Source: Streptomyces caelestis (GTDB taxonomy: Bacteria; Actinomycetota; Actinomycetes; Streptomycetales; Streptomycetaceae). From it: a DNA stretch of 64,000 nucleotides. The position numbers and the translations under genes are program-made. Below, one piece after another: positions 6,948 through 16,153 of this stretch. Each line of letters begins with the position of its first letter. Positions within the stretch are counted from its first letter, which is position 1. The notes beneath the pieces were generated by a model, which saw only the letters and a program-made list of their open reading frames with translations, did not search any database and was not told the origin of the DNA. The stretch spans positions 6,572,001-6,636,000 of the forward strand of contig NZ_JACHNE010000001.1 in NCBI RefSeq assembly GCF_014205255.1, given 5' to 3'.

Positions 6948-8678
6948 TCATCCCGTCCGGCGCACCGCCTGCTGCACATCCGCGCTCGACAGGGTCTGCG
7001 GCGACGCCGTGAACGCGCGCAGGCGGATCCGGACACCCGGCCGGGGTACGAGGAACCGGCCCCTCGGCGGCCGGAGTTCATAGCGGGCGGTGGCATGCGC
7101 GGGCAGGGCGCGCGGGCCCCGGACGATCCGCCAGTACGGGTCCATGCCCTGGCCCATCGTCAGGGTGAAGTGCGGGGCGAGGGCCGTGTCGTCCGTGTTG
7201 GTGACCTGGACGGTGAGGCGGGAGACGGTCGCCGGGGTGGGACGCGGGGCCGCGACGACCCGCATGCGCAGGGGCGGCGTACCCGTCGCCGCCACGGCGG
7301 CGCCGCCCAGCGCGGGCATGAGCAGCAGCACCGTCAGGGCGATCCGGGCCGGGCGGCGCCGCGGCCCGGACAGCAGCCGCACACGGGGCTGCCACGCCCC
7401 GGCGAACGCCGACGCGGGAGCGGTGACGGCCGCCGCCAGCCACAGCGGCGTCATCAACAGGTAGTAGCCGTCCTGCGACCGGGTCGCCAGATAGAAGGCG
7501 CACCAGGGCAGGACGGTCGCGGCCGGACCCAGTCGCCGTACGAACAGCACGAACAGCACGAGCAGGCCGGCGAGCAGCAGCAGGCTCGCGGAGGAGTACC
7601 AGTCGAGCCGGTCGCTGCCGTCGGTCAGGTACAGCGAGATGTCCACCACGCCCTGCCCGTGCAGCACCGCGCCCTGCGTCAGCGGCAGCGCGATCCCCGT
7701 CAGCCAAGGGCCCGGCTCGCTGACGACGAAGTAGGTGTTGATCAGGAGCCACACGGTCGCCGCGGCCCCGGCGAACCGCAGCACCACCAGCGCCGCGGCC
7801 CGGCCGCCCAGCTCGCCCCGCCGCACGGCGTAGATCCCGGCCAGCAGGAACGGCGCCAGGAACCAGGGCAACTGCTGTGCCGCGCACGCCGCCCCCAGAC
7901 ACGCGGCCCGCGCCAGCCCCGCCGCCCCGAGCCGTCCGCCCGCACCCGTACCCGGCCAGCGCACCACGACCGGCACCAGCAGGGCCAGGGCCACGATCGC
8001 CGGGTAGCCGAGCCGCGCGTACGACGGCAGCATCCCGAAGCCCAGGCACACCATGGTCGCCGCCGACCGCCACGGCGCCGGCAGCATCCGCCACAGCACG
8101 ACCGTGCCGGCGAGCAGCGCGCCCGTGCTCACCGCCGTCGCCGGAGCACCGCCGTGGCCCAGCCACAGCAGCGGCACGGCCAGCAGCGGGGCCAGCGGCG
8201 GATAGCCGTAGGTGAGGTCGTAGCCCCCGGTCACCGTCGGGGTGAGGGCCACGCCGTGGCCGAAGAGCCAGGGCCACGGCTGCCCGTACACCGGGTGTCC
8301 CGCGGCCACTTCCCGTGCCGCCTGGGTGGTGAGCAGCGCCTCGTCGGAGCCGTGGTGGAGCATGATCCACGCGCACAGGGTGAGCGTCACGCCCGTCACC
8401 AGCACGCACAGGTCCACCCGGGCCAGCGACCGTTCCCGGCGGACGACCAGGGCCAGCACCCCGCACGCCAGGATCGCGGCGTAGCACGCCGAGATCACCG
8501 CGGCCACGGCCGGCCGGTGACTGGCCGCCGTCGTCCACACCGCTCGGGTGCCGATCAGCAGGCTGATGTCGGCGAGCAGGGTCAGGACGCGGTGCCACTG
8601 GGCCGGGGGCGGCGGCCCGGCCGCCCCCGACTGGGTGCGCGGGCCGGGGACCACCAGCGTGGTTTCTGCCGAGTACAC
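6948..8678 (-). CDS. Large polytopic membrane protein, GT-C glycosyltransferase-like
   Basis: A 576-residue protein with about ten transmembrane helices and a C-terminal soluble beta-rich domain (residues about 480-570). A periplasmic-type loop after the second or third helix (LHHGSDEALLTTQAAREVAAGHP) and the PLAPLLAVPLLWLG region resemble polyprenyl-phosphate-sugar-dependent GT-C enzymes (GT87/DUF2029-like). No catalytic Asp/Glu can be assigned with certainty. The GTG at 8678 is used as start; the first 30 residues are polar. It converges with the YceI gene (8-nt gap) and stands apart from the nitrate reductase gene. A role in cell-surface glycan assembly is inference. Confidence 0.65.
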   Translation of the reverse strand: MYSAETTLVVPGPRTQSGAAGPPPPAQWHRVLTLLADISLLIGTRAVWTTAASHRPAVAAVISACYAAILACGVLALVVRRERSLARVDLCVLVTGVTLTLCAWIMLHHGSDEALLTTQAAREVAAGHPVYGQPWPWLFGHGVALTPTVTGGYDLTYGYPPLAPLLAVPLLWLGHGGAPATAVSTGALLAGTVVLWRMLPAPWRSAATMVCLGFGMLPSYARLGYPAIVALALLVPVVVRWPGTGAGGRLGAAGLARAACLGAACAAQQLPWFLAPFLLAGIYAVRRGELGGRAAALVVLRFAGAAATVWLLINTYFVVSEPGPWLTGIALPLTQGAVLHGQGVVDISLYLTDGSDRLDWYSSASLLLLAGLLVLFVLFVRRLGPAATVLPWCAFYLATRSQDGYYLLMTPLWLAAAVTAPASAFAGAWQPRVRLLSGPRRRPARIALTVLLLMPALGGAAVAATGTPPLRMRVVAAPRPTPATVSRLTVQVTNTDDTALAPHFTLTMGQGMDPYWRIVRGPRALPAHATARYELRPPRGRFLVPRPGVRIRLRAFTASPQTLSSADVQQAVRRTG

Positions 8679-8765
8679 GCCGCAGGACGCTAATCGCCGC
8701 AGGTGAGCGGGGGCCGGACGGCGGTGAAGAGACGGGTGTGAGGCGAGTAAGGACCCGCCGCCCGC

Positions 8766-11700
8766 TCAGTACACGTCCCGTACGTACCGCTTGTCCGCCG
8801 CGAGTTGTTTCACGTACGCGGCGGCCTCCGCCTCGCTCATCCCGCCGTGGGCCACCGCGACGTCCCGCAGGGCCCGGTCCACGTCCTTGGCCATGCGGGA
8901 GGCGTCGCCGCAGACGTAGAAGCGGGCGCCGTCGCGCAGCCAGTGCCACAGCTCCGGCCCGTGCTCGCGCATCCGGTCCTGCACGTACACCTTGTTGCGC
9001 TGGTCGCGGGAGAAAGCGGTGTCCAGACGAGTGAGGGTGCCCTCGTCGAGCAGAGCCGACAGCTCGTCCTCGTAGTAGAAGTCCGTCGCGCGGTGCTGCT
9101 CGCCGAAGAACAGCCAGTTGGGGGCCCGGTGCCCGAGGATCCGCCGCTCCTGGAGGAAACCGATGAACGGCGCGACGCCGGTGCCGGGGCCGACCATGAC
9201 CATCGGCGTCGACGCGTCGGCCGGCGGCCGGAAGTGCGGCGAGCGCTGCACGAACACCGGCACCTCGGTGCCCGCCCCGGCGTCGGCGAGGAACGGCGAG
9301 CACACTCCGCCGCGCGGACGCCCCCGCAGGTTCTCGTACCGCACCACGGACACGGTCAGGGACACCTGCCGCGGATCGACCAGCGGGCTGGACGAGATGG
9401 AGTACAGCCGCGGCTGGAGCTTGCGCAGCACCCCGGCCCACTCCTCGGCACTCGCCCGCACCGCGAACTCGGCGATCACGTCCACGGTCTGCCGCCCCCA
9501 GCACCACTGCGCCAGCCCGTCCTTGTTGTCGGGCCGCAGCAGCCTGCGCAACTCGTGCTTGTCCCGGGCGCGTTCGGCGACGAACCGCAGCAGGTCGGGG
9601 GTGATCCGCGTGATGTCGAGGTGCCGCGCCAGGGCTTCGGCGAACGGCACCTCGCCGGCACCGGCCACCTCGACGGCCGTCCCGGCGTCCAGCCCGGTCA
9701 CCGCCAGCCACTCCGCCACGAGGTCCGGCGCGTTGACCGGCCGCACGCCGAGCGCGTCCCCGGCCTCGTACGCCAGGTCCGTCCCGCTGGTGTCGAAGGT
9801 GAACCGCCGGACCTCCTTGCCGGCGCCCGGCCCGCTGAGCAGCCGGTTGCCGACGAGCCGGGCGACCGAGGCGGCGGGCTTGGGCTTGGGCTGCGGTTCA
9901 GGTCGCGAGGCCGGGGAGCCGGCCGGGGCGGTGGCCTGACCGCCCAGCGCCGAGAGCACCTGGTCGAGCCACTCCCCGGCGGAGGGCTCGTAGTCCGGCT
10001 CGCAGTCCGTACGCGGGGCCAGCCGCACCCCGCCCAGCTCGTCGAGCCGCGCGTCCAGCCGGCGCCCGTGCCCGCAGAAGTCGTCGTACGAGGAGTCGCC
10101 GAAGGCGAGCACGGCGTACCGCATCCCGTCCAGCCGCGGGGCCCGTTCGCCGGAGAGCGTGTCCCAGAAGCCGGTGCCGTTGTCGGGCGCGTCGCCGTCC
10201 CCGAAGGTGCTGGTGATGAAGAGCAGGTCCGCGGTGCGGGCGAGCGCGGCGACATCGGCCTCGTCCATGCCGACGAGGCTCGTACGGTGCCCGGTCGCGG
10301 TCAGCCGCTCGGCGGTGGCGGTGGCGAACTCCTCGGCGTTGCCCGTCTGCGAGGCCCACAGCACCACGACCTCACGGCCGGACGGCTCCCGCGCGGGGGC
10401 GGCCGGTGGCGCAGAGCGCGAGTACATGCCGGCGAGGACCCCGTTGACCCACAGGGCGTGCTCGGGAGTGAAGGGCGCGTCGGGCGGGAGCACCGGGACG
10501 CCGGGGGCGCCCGAGCCGAGCCCGGCGAGGAAGCCGGTGAGGTACTGGCGTTCCTGGGCGGACAGGACCGGGGGAGGAGAGGGCTGGAGGCCGAAGGGGT
10601 CGGTCCCGCCCGGGCTGACGGCTGTCGGTATCAACGCCTCGGCCGGGTCCTCGCCCACGGCGCTCGCCGCCTCTTGCACGGACGCCTCTCGCGAGGGCGT
10701 CGCCACCTTCGCCAGCGACACCGCGCACACCTTGAACTCCGGCTGGAACGACAGCGGATCCACCGCGTCGCTCGTCACCGCGTTGATGCTCAGGTACTCG
10801 CCGAACAGGTCGTTCCAGTGGAAGGGAGCGAAGCAGCAGCCCGGCCGCACCCGGTCCGTCACGACCGCCGGCAGCACGGCCCGCCCGCGCCGCGAGGCGA
10901 CCTCGACCAGATCGCCCTCCGCCACCCCGAGCGCCTCCGCGTCCTGCGGATGGAGCTCCACGAAGGGCCCGGAGTTCAGTTTGTTGAGCTTGGCGACCTT
11001 CCCGGTCTTGGTGAGCGTGTGCCACTGGTGCTGCACCCGCCCGGTGTTGAGCACGAACGGATAGTCGTCGTCCGGCATCTCGGCGGCGGGCAGGTGGGGC
11101 CGGGCGAAGAAGACGGCACGACCGCTCGCCGTCGGGAACCGCAGCCCCTCGTCCCCCACGTACCGGACGGGATTGCGCTCGGGCCCGTCCTCCCGCGCGG
11201 CCGGCCACTGCACGGGCGTCCGGCGCAGCCGCTCGTAGGAGACACCGCGCAGGTCCCACTGCGTCTTCGGGTTGTGGAACCGCCGGATCTCCTCGAAGAC
11301 CTGCTCGGCGCTGTCGTACGAGAACCCCTTCTCGTACCCCATCGCGCACGCGACCTCCGCGATGATCCGCCAGTCGGCCATCGCCTCCCCGGGCGGGTCC
11401 GCGGCGGCCTGGGTCAGGGTGAGGTTGCGCTCGCTGTTGACGAAGACGCCCTCCGCCTCGGTCCACATCGCGCCCGGCAGGACGACATCGGCGTAGGCGT
11501 TCGTCTCGGTGTCCGCGAACACGTCCTGCGTGACCACGAACTCGGCGGCCTCAAGGCCCTCGATGACCGTACGGCGGTTGGCGACCGAGGCGACGGGGTT
11601 GGTGCAGATGATCCAGCAGGCCTTGATCTCCCCGCCGGCCATCTTCCGGAACATCTCGACGGTGCCCTGCCCGACCCCGTCGGCCCGCAGCGTCCCGGGC

Positions 11701-12854
11701 GGCAGCTCCCACACGTCCTCGACGAACGCCCGCTCCTCGGCCACGAGCACCGACCGCTGCCCCGGCAGTCCCGGGCCCATGTACCCCATCTCGCGCCCGC
11801 CCATGGCGTTGGGCTGGCCGGTGAGCGAGAACGGCCCGGCGCCCGGACGGCAGATCGCGCCCGTCGCCAGATGCAGGTTGACCAGGGCGTTGGTGTTCCA
11901 GGTGCCGTGCGTGGACTGGTTCAGCCCCATGGTCCAGCAGCTCATCCACTGCGTGCCGGCCTCGCCGATCAGCCGCGCGGCCCGGCGGATGTCGTCCTCG
12001 GCGAGCCCGGTGGTCTCCGCGACCGCCGCCGGGGTGTAGTCCGCGAGGAACCCGGGCAGGGCCTCCCAGCCCTCGGTGTGGGCCGCGACGAACTCCGGGT
12101 CGGTGTGCCCGTCCGCGTGCAGCAGGTGCAGCAGGCCGTTCAGCAGCGCGAGGTCGGTCCCCGGCCTGACCTGGAGGAACAGATCGGCCTTGGCGGCGGT
12201 GGCGGTCCGCCGCGGATCGACGACGATCAGCTTGGCGCCGGCCTTGACCCGCTCCATCATCCGCAGGAAGAGGATCGGATGGCAGTCGGCCATGTTCGAC
12301 CCGATGACGAGGAAGACGTCCGCCTGGTCGAAGTCCTCGTAGGAGCCGGGCGGCCCGTCCGCGCCCAGCGACAGCTTGTAGCCGGTGCCCGCGCTCGCCA
12401 TGCACAGCCGCGAGTTCGACTCGATCGCGTTGGTCCGCACGAACCCCTTGGCCAGCTTGTTCGCCAGGTACTGCGCCTCCAGGCTCATCTGCCCGGAGAC
12501 GTAGAAGGCGACCGCGTCCGGCCCGTGCGCGTCGACGATCGCCCGCAGTCGTGCGGCGGTCTCGGCGATCGCGCCGGCGACGGGCGAGGGTACCGGCTCC
12601 TCGCCCCGGTCGTCGCGGACCAGCGCGCTGGTCAGCCGCCCGGGCGCGGCGAGCATGTCGGCCGTGGTGGCGCCCTTGGTGCACAGCCGGCCCGCGTTCG
12701 CCGGGTGCGCCTTGTCGCCGGAGGCCTTCAGGACCGTGCGCCGCCCGTCGGGCCCCCTGGTCACATCGAGCACGAGACCGCAGCCCACACCGCAGTACGA
12801 GCAGACGGTGCGCACCTGCTGCGTCTCCTGCTGCGGCCGGGGCGTCGAGGTCAT
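8766..12854 (-). CDS. nasA: Fused assimilatory nitrate reductase / flavodoxin-FAD-NADPH reductase
   Basis: A 1362-residue fusion. The N-terminal 700 residues are a molybdopterin oxidoreductase of the assimilatory nitrate reductase type: a 4Fe-4S site (VCSYCGVGCG), SNSRLCMASAG, a Mo-bis-MGD core, and a C-terminal MGD-binding domain (NTGRVQHQWHTLTKTGK). From about residue 826 follows a CysJ/cytochrome P450 reductase-like unit: flavodoxin (VLWASQTGNAEEFA), FAD domain (RLYSISSSP, GVCSPFLA) and NADPH domain (MVGPGTGVAPFIGFLQERR), ending in DKRYVRDVY. Electrons can therefore pass from NAD(P)H to nitrate within one chain. This fusion is known in actinomycetes. A GlnR-type box lies just upstream of the ATG, which fits nitrogen control. 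Confidence 0.92.
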   Translation of the reverse strand: MTSTPRPQQETQQVRTVCSYCGVGCGLVLDVTRGPDGRRTVLKASGDKAHPANAGRLCTKGATTADMLAAPGRLTSALVRDDRGEEPVPSPVAGAIAETAARLRAIVDAHGPDAVAFYVSGQMSLEAQYLANKLAKGFVRTNAIESNSRLCMASAGTGYKLSLGADGPPGSYEDFDQADVFLVIGSNMADCHPILFLRMMERVKAGAKLIVVDPRRTATAAKADLFLQVRPGTDLALLNGLLHLLHADGHTDPEFVAAHTEGWEALPGFLADYTPAAVAETTGLAEDDIRRAARLIGEAGTQWMSCWTMGLNQSTHGTWNTNALVNLHLATGAICRPGAGPFSLTGQPNAMGGREMGYMGPGLPGQRSVLVAEERAFVEDVWELPPGTLRADGVGQGTVEMFRKMAGGEIKACWIICTNPVASVANRRTVIEGLEAAEFVVTQDVFADTETNAYADVVLPGAMWTEAEGVFVNSERNLTLTQAAADPPGEAMADWRIIAEVACAMGYEKGFSYDSAEQVFEEIRRFHNPKTQWDLRGVSYERLRRTPVQWPAAREDGPERNPVRYVGDEGLRFPTASGRAVFFARPHLPAAEMPDDDYPFVLNTGRVQHQWHTLTKTGKVAKLNKLNSGPFVELHPQDAEALGVAEGDLVEVASRRGRAVLPAVVTDRVRPGCCFAPFHWNDLFGEYLSINAVTSDAVDPLSFQPEFKVCAVSLAKVATPSREASVQEAASAVGEDPAEALIPTAVSPGGTDPFGLQPSPPPVLSAQERQYLTGFLAGLGSGAPGVPVLPPDAPFTPEHALWVNGVLAGMYSRSAPPAAPAREPSGREVVVLWASQTGNAEEFATATAERLTATGHRTSLVGMDEADVAALARTADLLFITSTFGDGDAPDNGTGFWDTLSGERAPRLDGMRYAVLAFGDSSYDDFCGHGRRLDARLDELGGVRLAPRTDCEPDYEPSAGEWLDQVLSALGGQATAPAGSPASRPEPQPKPKPAASVARLVGNRLLSGPGAGKEVRRFTFDTSGTDLAYEAGDALGVRPVNAPDLVAEWLAVTGLDAGTAVEVAGAGEVPFAEALARHLDITRITPDLLRFVAERARDKHELRRLLRPDNKDGLAQWCWGRQTVDVIAEFAVRASAEEWAGVLRKLQPRLYSISSSPLVDPRQVSLTVSVVRYENLRGRPRGGVCSPFLADAGAGTEVPVFVQRSPHFRPPADASTPMVMVGPGTGVAPFIGFLQERRILGHRAPNWLFFGEQHRATDFYYEDELSALLDEGTLTRLDTAFSRDQRNKVYVQDRMREHGPELWHWLRDGARFYVCGDASRMAKDVDRALRDVAVAHGGMSEAEAAAYVKQLAADKRYVRDVY

Positions 12855-12877
12855 GCCGTCGACGGTACGTAGGCCCC

Positions 12878-12893
12878 GTTACGCAGGTGTCAC
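12878..12893 (-). promoter_or_regulatory. GlnR-type box upstream of the nitrate reductase gene
   Basis: Read towards the gene: GTGAC-ACCTGC-GTAAC. This is an exact fit to the GTnAC-N6-GnAAC half of the actinobacterial GlnR consensus. Another GTAAC lies 23 nt further upstream (12916-12912). GlnR is the established activator of nitrate assimilation in Streptomyces; binding here is inferred. Confidence 0.6.
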
Positions 12894-13048
12894 ATTGCTT
12901 GATCACCGGTAGTTACGCCCGTCACACAGCCGCCTTCCGGCCGCTGTGAGGTGCAATGAGGTGGCGGAGCGTGTCGCAGTTGGGCCGAACGGGTGACCGT
13001 GCGCAAGAATTGGCCGATGCAGACAGCCAGCGGGAGCCAGGACGGAGC

Positions 13049-13444
13049 ATGCCGGTGAACAGCCACGATGTCACCGACGAACAGTGGGAGGGGCTCGCCC
13101 AGGTCGTGCCGCTGCGGGGCCGGGACGCCTGGCCGTCCTCCGTCGGCCACCGGTCCGTGCCCGAGGCCGAGACGGAGACCCGACGCCGTTTCGTCGTCCT
13201 GCGGGTGAACGTCTTCGCCGACGCGCGTGACGTCGCCGAGACCCTGATGGCGGGCGTGCCGGTGCTGCTCGACCTGACCGGCGCGGAGACCGAGGTCGCC
13301 AAGCGCGTCCTCGATTTCAGCACGGGCGTCGTCTTCGGCCTGGCCAGCGGAATGCACCGCGTCGACCGCAACGTGTTCCTGCTGACGCCGGCGGGGACCG
13401 AGGTGACGGGGCTGATGGAGGGGGTCGGGGTCCCCGGGGTGTGA
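13049..13444 (+). CDS. SepF-family cell-division protein paralogue
   Basis: A 131-residue SepF-domain protein. SepF binds FtsZ and helps tether the Z-ring to membrane. The domain is clear: RRFVVLRVNVFADARDVAETL, then GVPVLLDLTGAE, RVLDFSTGVVFGL and DRNVFLLTPAG. It is shorter than main SepF proteins and has a reduced N-terminal tail without an obvious amphipathic membrane anchor. ATG at 13049 follows GGACGGAG; an earlier in-frame ATG at 12956 would add a poor, promoter-overlapping extension. It is away from the division gene cluster and is therefore probably one of the extra SepF paralogues of Streptomyces. Confidence 0.85.
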   Translation: MPVNSHDVTDEQWEGLAQVVPLRGRDAWPSSVGHRSVPEAETETRRRFVVLRVNVFADARDVAETLMAGVPVLLDLTGAETEVAKRVLDFSTGVVFGLASGMHRVDRNVFLLTPAGTEVTGLMEGVGVPGV

Positions 13445-13531
13445 CGTCCCCCGCGGGCCGGGTCGCCCGATCGTAGGAAGTCCCGGGAGGCGGAACGGTT
13501 CGTCCCGCGGGCGGAGTCCTACGGTCCGGAT

Positions 13532-14710
13532 ATGACCCAGCCCCCCGCTGCCACCCCCCTCGCGCAGCCCGGCCCGCCTACGGGCGGCGCCGCGCACCCC
13601 GGCCGGCCGCGCATCACCGAGCTGCGGCTGTCCGCCTTCGCCGGCCACCGCCGCGCCGCACTCCCGTTCGGGCCGCTCACTCTCCTCGCCGGGCCCAGTG
13701 GCTGCGGCAAGTCCAGTGCGCTGCGGGCCTACGAGGCGCTGGCCCGGCTCGGGGGAGGCGCCGCGCTCGGCGAGGCGTTCCCGGACCCCGTCGCCTGCGT
13801 ACCGGAGCGGGCCCGGCCCGACGCCCAGCGCCGCCGCGGCTTCCGTATCGGCTGTACGTCCGACGGGCCCGCGGGCCCGGTCCGGCTCGATGTCGCCGTG
13901 CAGGCCGAGCCCCACCTGCGCGTCGTGGGCGAGCGGTTGACGGCGGGCGGACTGGTCCTGCTGCAGACCGCCCTGCGCGACCCCGGCAAGCGCGCCGTGC
14001 AGGCCGCCTGGCACACGGCCGGGCCGGCACCGGTGCCCCACGGCCCGCTGCCGGACGACCGGCTCGGCACCGCCCTGCTGCCGTTGCGTGTGGCCGGTGC
14101 GACGCCCGGGCAGCGCGGGGTGCTGGCCGCCGCCGAGCAGATGGTCGTCGCCCTGCGCTCCGTCTTCGCCTGCGACCCCGACCCCGGCCTGATGCGCGGC
14201 CCCGTACCGGCCGGCTCCGGGCGGCTGCTCGGCGGCTGCGGCAACCTCGCCGACGTCCTGTGGCGCACCCGCGCCGAGTGCGCACGGCGGCACACGCAGC
14301 TCGTCGCGGCGGTGCGCGCGGGCTGCGCCGGACCGGTGGCGGACGTGCTGGCCGAGCCGTCGGCCGACGGGGCGGTGCGGGCGGTGCTCGACCGGGGTGA
14401 CGGCATCCGGACGGAGCTCGGCCGGCTGGGCGACGGGGAGTTGCGGTACGTGGCGCTCGCACTGGTGCTGCTCACCGGGCCTGGCGTGCTGGAGGTCGAC
14501 CCGGCCGGCGAGGTGCCCGCCGCCCTCCAGACCCTCACCGTGCTCGCCGACGGCCTCGACCGGGGACTCGACCCCGGCCAGCGGAGGGAACTGCTGCGGC
14601 TCGCGGCCCGGATGTGCGAGCGCGGCCACATCCGGCTGGTCGGCGCGGTGAGCGACGCGTCGTGGGCCGCCGGGACCGACGGGGTCACGGTGGTACACCT
14701 GGAGCCGTGA
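13532..14710 (+). CDS. AAA-type ATP-binding protein (SMC/ABC-like head)
   Basis: A 392-residue protein with an N-terminal SMC/RecF-type opening (ITELRLSAFAGHRRAALPFG), a Walker A motif GPSGCGKSS at about residues 54-62, and a C-terminal block around GDGELRYVALALVLLTGPGVLEVDP that fits signature and Walker B positions of this ATPase type. The central region is not recognisable. Its TGA overlaps the GTG of the MazG-like gene, so the two are co-translated. It may be a stand-alone ABC-like ATPase linked to nucleotide or DNA housekeeping; the function is unknown. Confidence 0.75.
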   Translation: MTQPPAATPLAQPGPPTGGAAHPGRPRITELRLSAFAGHRRAALPFGPLTLLAGPSGCGKSSALRAYEALARLGGGAALGEAFPDPVACVPERARPDAQRRRGFRIGCTSDGPAGPVRLDVAVQAEPHLRVVGERLTAGGLVLLQTALRDPGKRAVQAAWHTAGPAPVPHGPLPDDRLGTALLPLRVAGATPGQRGVLAAAEQMVVALRSVFACDPDPGLMRGPVPAGSGRLLGGCGNLADVLWRTRAECARRHTQLVAAVRAGCAGPVADVLAEPSADGAVRAVLDRGDGIRTELGRLGDGELRYVALALVLLTGPGVLEVDPAGEVPAALQTLTVLADGLDRGLDPGQRRELLRLAARMCERGHIRLVGAVSDASWAAGTDGVTVVHLEP

Positions 14711-15030
14711 CAGAACCTCTCGACGTGGCGAAACTGCAACGCCGGCTGGCCGAGTTCGCGGCCGCGCGGAACTGGCAGCCGTACCACACCCCCAAGAACC
14801 TGGCCGCCGCGCTCAGCGTGGAGGCGTCCGAACTGGTCGAGATCTTCCAGTGGTTGACGCCGGAGGAGTCGGCCCGGGTCATGACCGACCCGGACACCGC
14901 GCACCGGGTCACGGACGAGGTCGCCGACGTGCTCGCGTATCTGCTCCAGCTGTGCGAGGTGCTCGGCATCGACCCGCTGGCGGCGCTGGACGCGAAGATC
15001 GACCGGAACGAAAGGAGGTTCCCGATCTAG
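14707..15030 (+). CDS. MazG-like nucleotide pyrophosphohydrolase
   Basis: A 107-residue all-alpha NTP pyrophosphohydrolase of the MazG-like/iMazG type, which hydrolyses (d)NTPs to monophosphates. The signature is visible: NLAAALSVEASELVEIFQW (the ExxE metal site) and DEVADVLAYLLQLCEVLGID (the ExxD site). The GTG at 14707 overlaps the stop of the upstream ATPase gene, so the pair is translationally coupled. The length is normal for the family. The usual idea is a house-cleaning enzyme against odd nucleotides. Confidence 0.9.
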   Translation: MTEPLDVAKLQRRLAEFAAARNWQPYHTPKNLAAALSVEASELVEIFQWLTPEESARVMTDPDTAHRVTDEVADVLAYLLQLCEVLGIDPLAALDAKIDRNERRFPI

Positions 15031-15231
15031 GAGCGGTGCAGCCCGCTCTGAGGAGTCACACACTCCACTTGTACTCTGCGTAATCAAAACACGGCCCGAT
15101 TCCGAATTGTTGTCCGCAGATTTCCGCCTTCCTCTGGCTTTTCGTCTCACTGCCCTTCACTCTGGGTAGTGAACAAGGGAGTTCGGGCGGACGGACGCGC
15201 GGAGCGCGTCGGGACAGGACGGGGGCAGCGC
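15031..15231. other. AT-richer promoter region
   Basis: About 200 nt of clearly lower GC (many A/T runs around 15060-15150) between the MazG-like gene and the DUF6099 gene. No gene was seen; it is likely to hold the promoter of the gene starting at 15232. Confidence 0.4.
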
Positions 15232-15702
15232 ATGGACGCGGTGCGGCTCATCGTGACGAGCAGGCGGTCCCTGGCCGCGGGCGGCGACGTGCCGGGGGTC
15301 CTGGCCGAGGTGTGGCAGGCGCAGGCCCTCGCGCAGGCGATAGGAAGTCGTCTCGCGGTCGCGGGCCCGCCCGAACTGCGCGGCGAGGCCCTGGGGTTGA
15401 CGGAGCTGGCGGGCCGCGGCTGCGGTGTCCTCGACCCGCCCGAACTGGCCCCCGGTGAGCTGCGGGCGGGCCAGCTCACCGAGCTGGGCGACGCCCGCCA
15501 CACGCTGATGTACCTCGGCGGCCTCCTCGGTGAGGTCGGCATCGCCCTCGTGGGCCTCGCCTGCGCCGCGGACGACGAGGGCACGTACTGGCAGTGCATG
15601 GAGGCCATCGACGCGGCGGACGAGTCCCGGGACCGCGTCCTGGAAATGCTCCGCAGACTCGCGGACCGGGAGCAGGCGTTACCGGAGAGGGAAGCGGGAT
15701 AG
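15232..15702 (+). CDS. DUF6099-like Streptomyces protein
   Basis: A 156-residue alpha-helical protein. The sequence MDAVRLIVTSRRSLAA, then EVWQAQALAQAIGSRL and GPPELRGEALGLTELAGRG, matches my memory of the DUF6099 family of Streptomyces, whose role is unknown. No catalytic motif or membrane helix is seen. ATG at 15232 follows a GGGGGC-containing stretch; an upstream GTG-type start would add 21 Arg-rich residues that look non-coding. It is transcribed alone and converges with the small minus-strand gene at 15752. Confidence 0.7.
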   Translation: MDAVRLIVTSRRSLAAGGDVPGVLAEVWQAQALAQAIGSRLAVAGPPELRGEALGLTELAGRGCGVLDPPELAPGELRAGQLTELGDARHTLMYLGGLLGEVGIALVGLACAADDEGTYWQCMEAIDAADESRDRVLEMLRRLADREQALPEREAG

Positions 15703-15751
15703 CGGCTGCCGAGGCCGGCCCCGGCCCACCCCGGAGCGGACCTCAGCCGAC

Positions 15752-15916
15752 CTACTCCTCCTCGCCCGGCCCCCGGCCGGCGTCCCCCGCCGCCTGAAGA
15801 TCCGCGTCCAGGGCCGACAGGTCCGCGTTCAACGCCGCCATCAGCTCCTCCATCTGCTGCAACAGCCCTTTCGACTGCCCGGTCCCGCCCTGCTGCGGCA
15901 CGGTCTCTTCGGACAT
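15752..15916 (-). CDS. Small acidic helical protein (54 aa)
   Basis: A 54-residue protein beginning MSEETVPQQGGTGQ. It continues with a helix (KGLLQQMEELMAALNADLSA, then LDADLQAA) with heptad-like leucines, and ends in a Gly/Glu tail. ATG at 15916 has an excellent GAGGAGG ribosome binding site 6-7 nt upstream, the main reason to believe it is expressed. It is acidic and probably coiled-coil. It resembles Pup only in being small, helical and acidic, and it lacks Pup's terminal Gly-Gly-Gln/Glu. I do not recognise the family. Confidence 0.65.
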   Translation of the reverse strand: MSEETVPQQGGTGQSKGLLQQMEELMAALNADLSALDADLQAAGDAGRGPGEEE

Positions 15917-16153
15917 GACGGCCTCCTCGGCCCCTGGCCCCCGGGGAGGCCGACGCGGGTGACGCCCCGGCGCTCACGGCCGGTGCGGAAGCCGGGGGCT
16001 CCGGCTCCGCCCGAGCCAACGATCACCAACGGGGCCGGTCACTGGCCCGGTCACGCGTGACCTGCGGTATGGACGTAATTTCACCCGACCGGGGACCGGG
16101 TGGGGCGGGGGTCCGAGCTCATCGTCCCGCGCCCCGGCGTGCAGGATGGGGGC

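Noticed and set aside
15752..15916. Pup (prokaryotic ubiquitin-like protein)
   Set aside because: Size and acidity are similar, but the C-terminal Gly-Gly-Gln/Glu and the Pup core sequence are missing.
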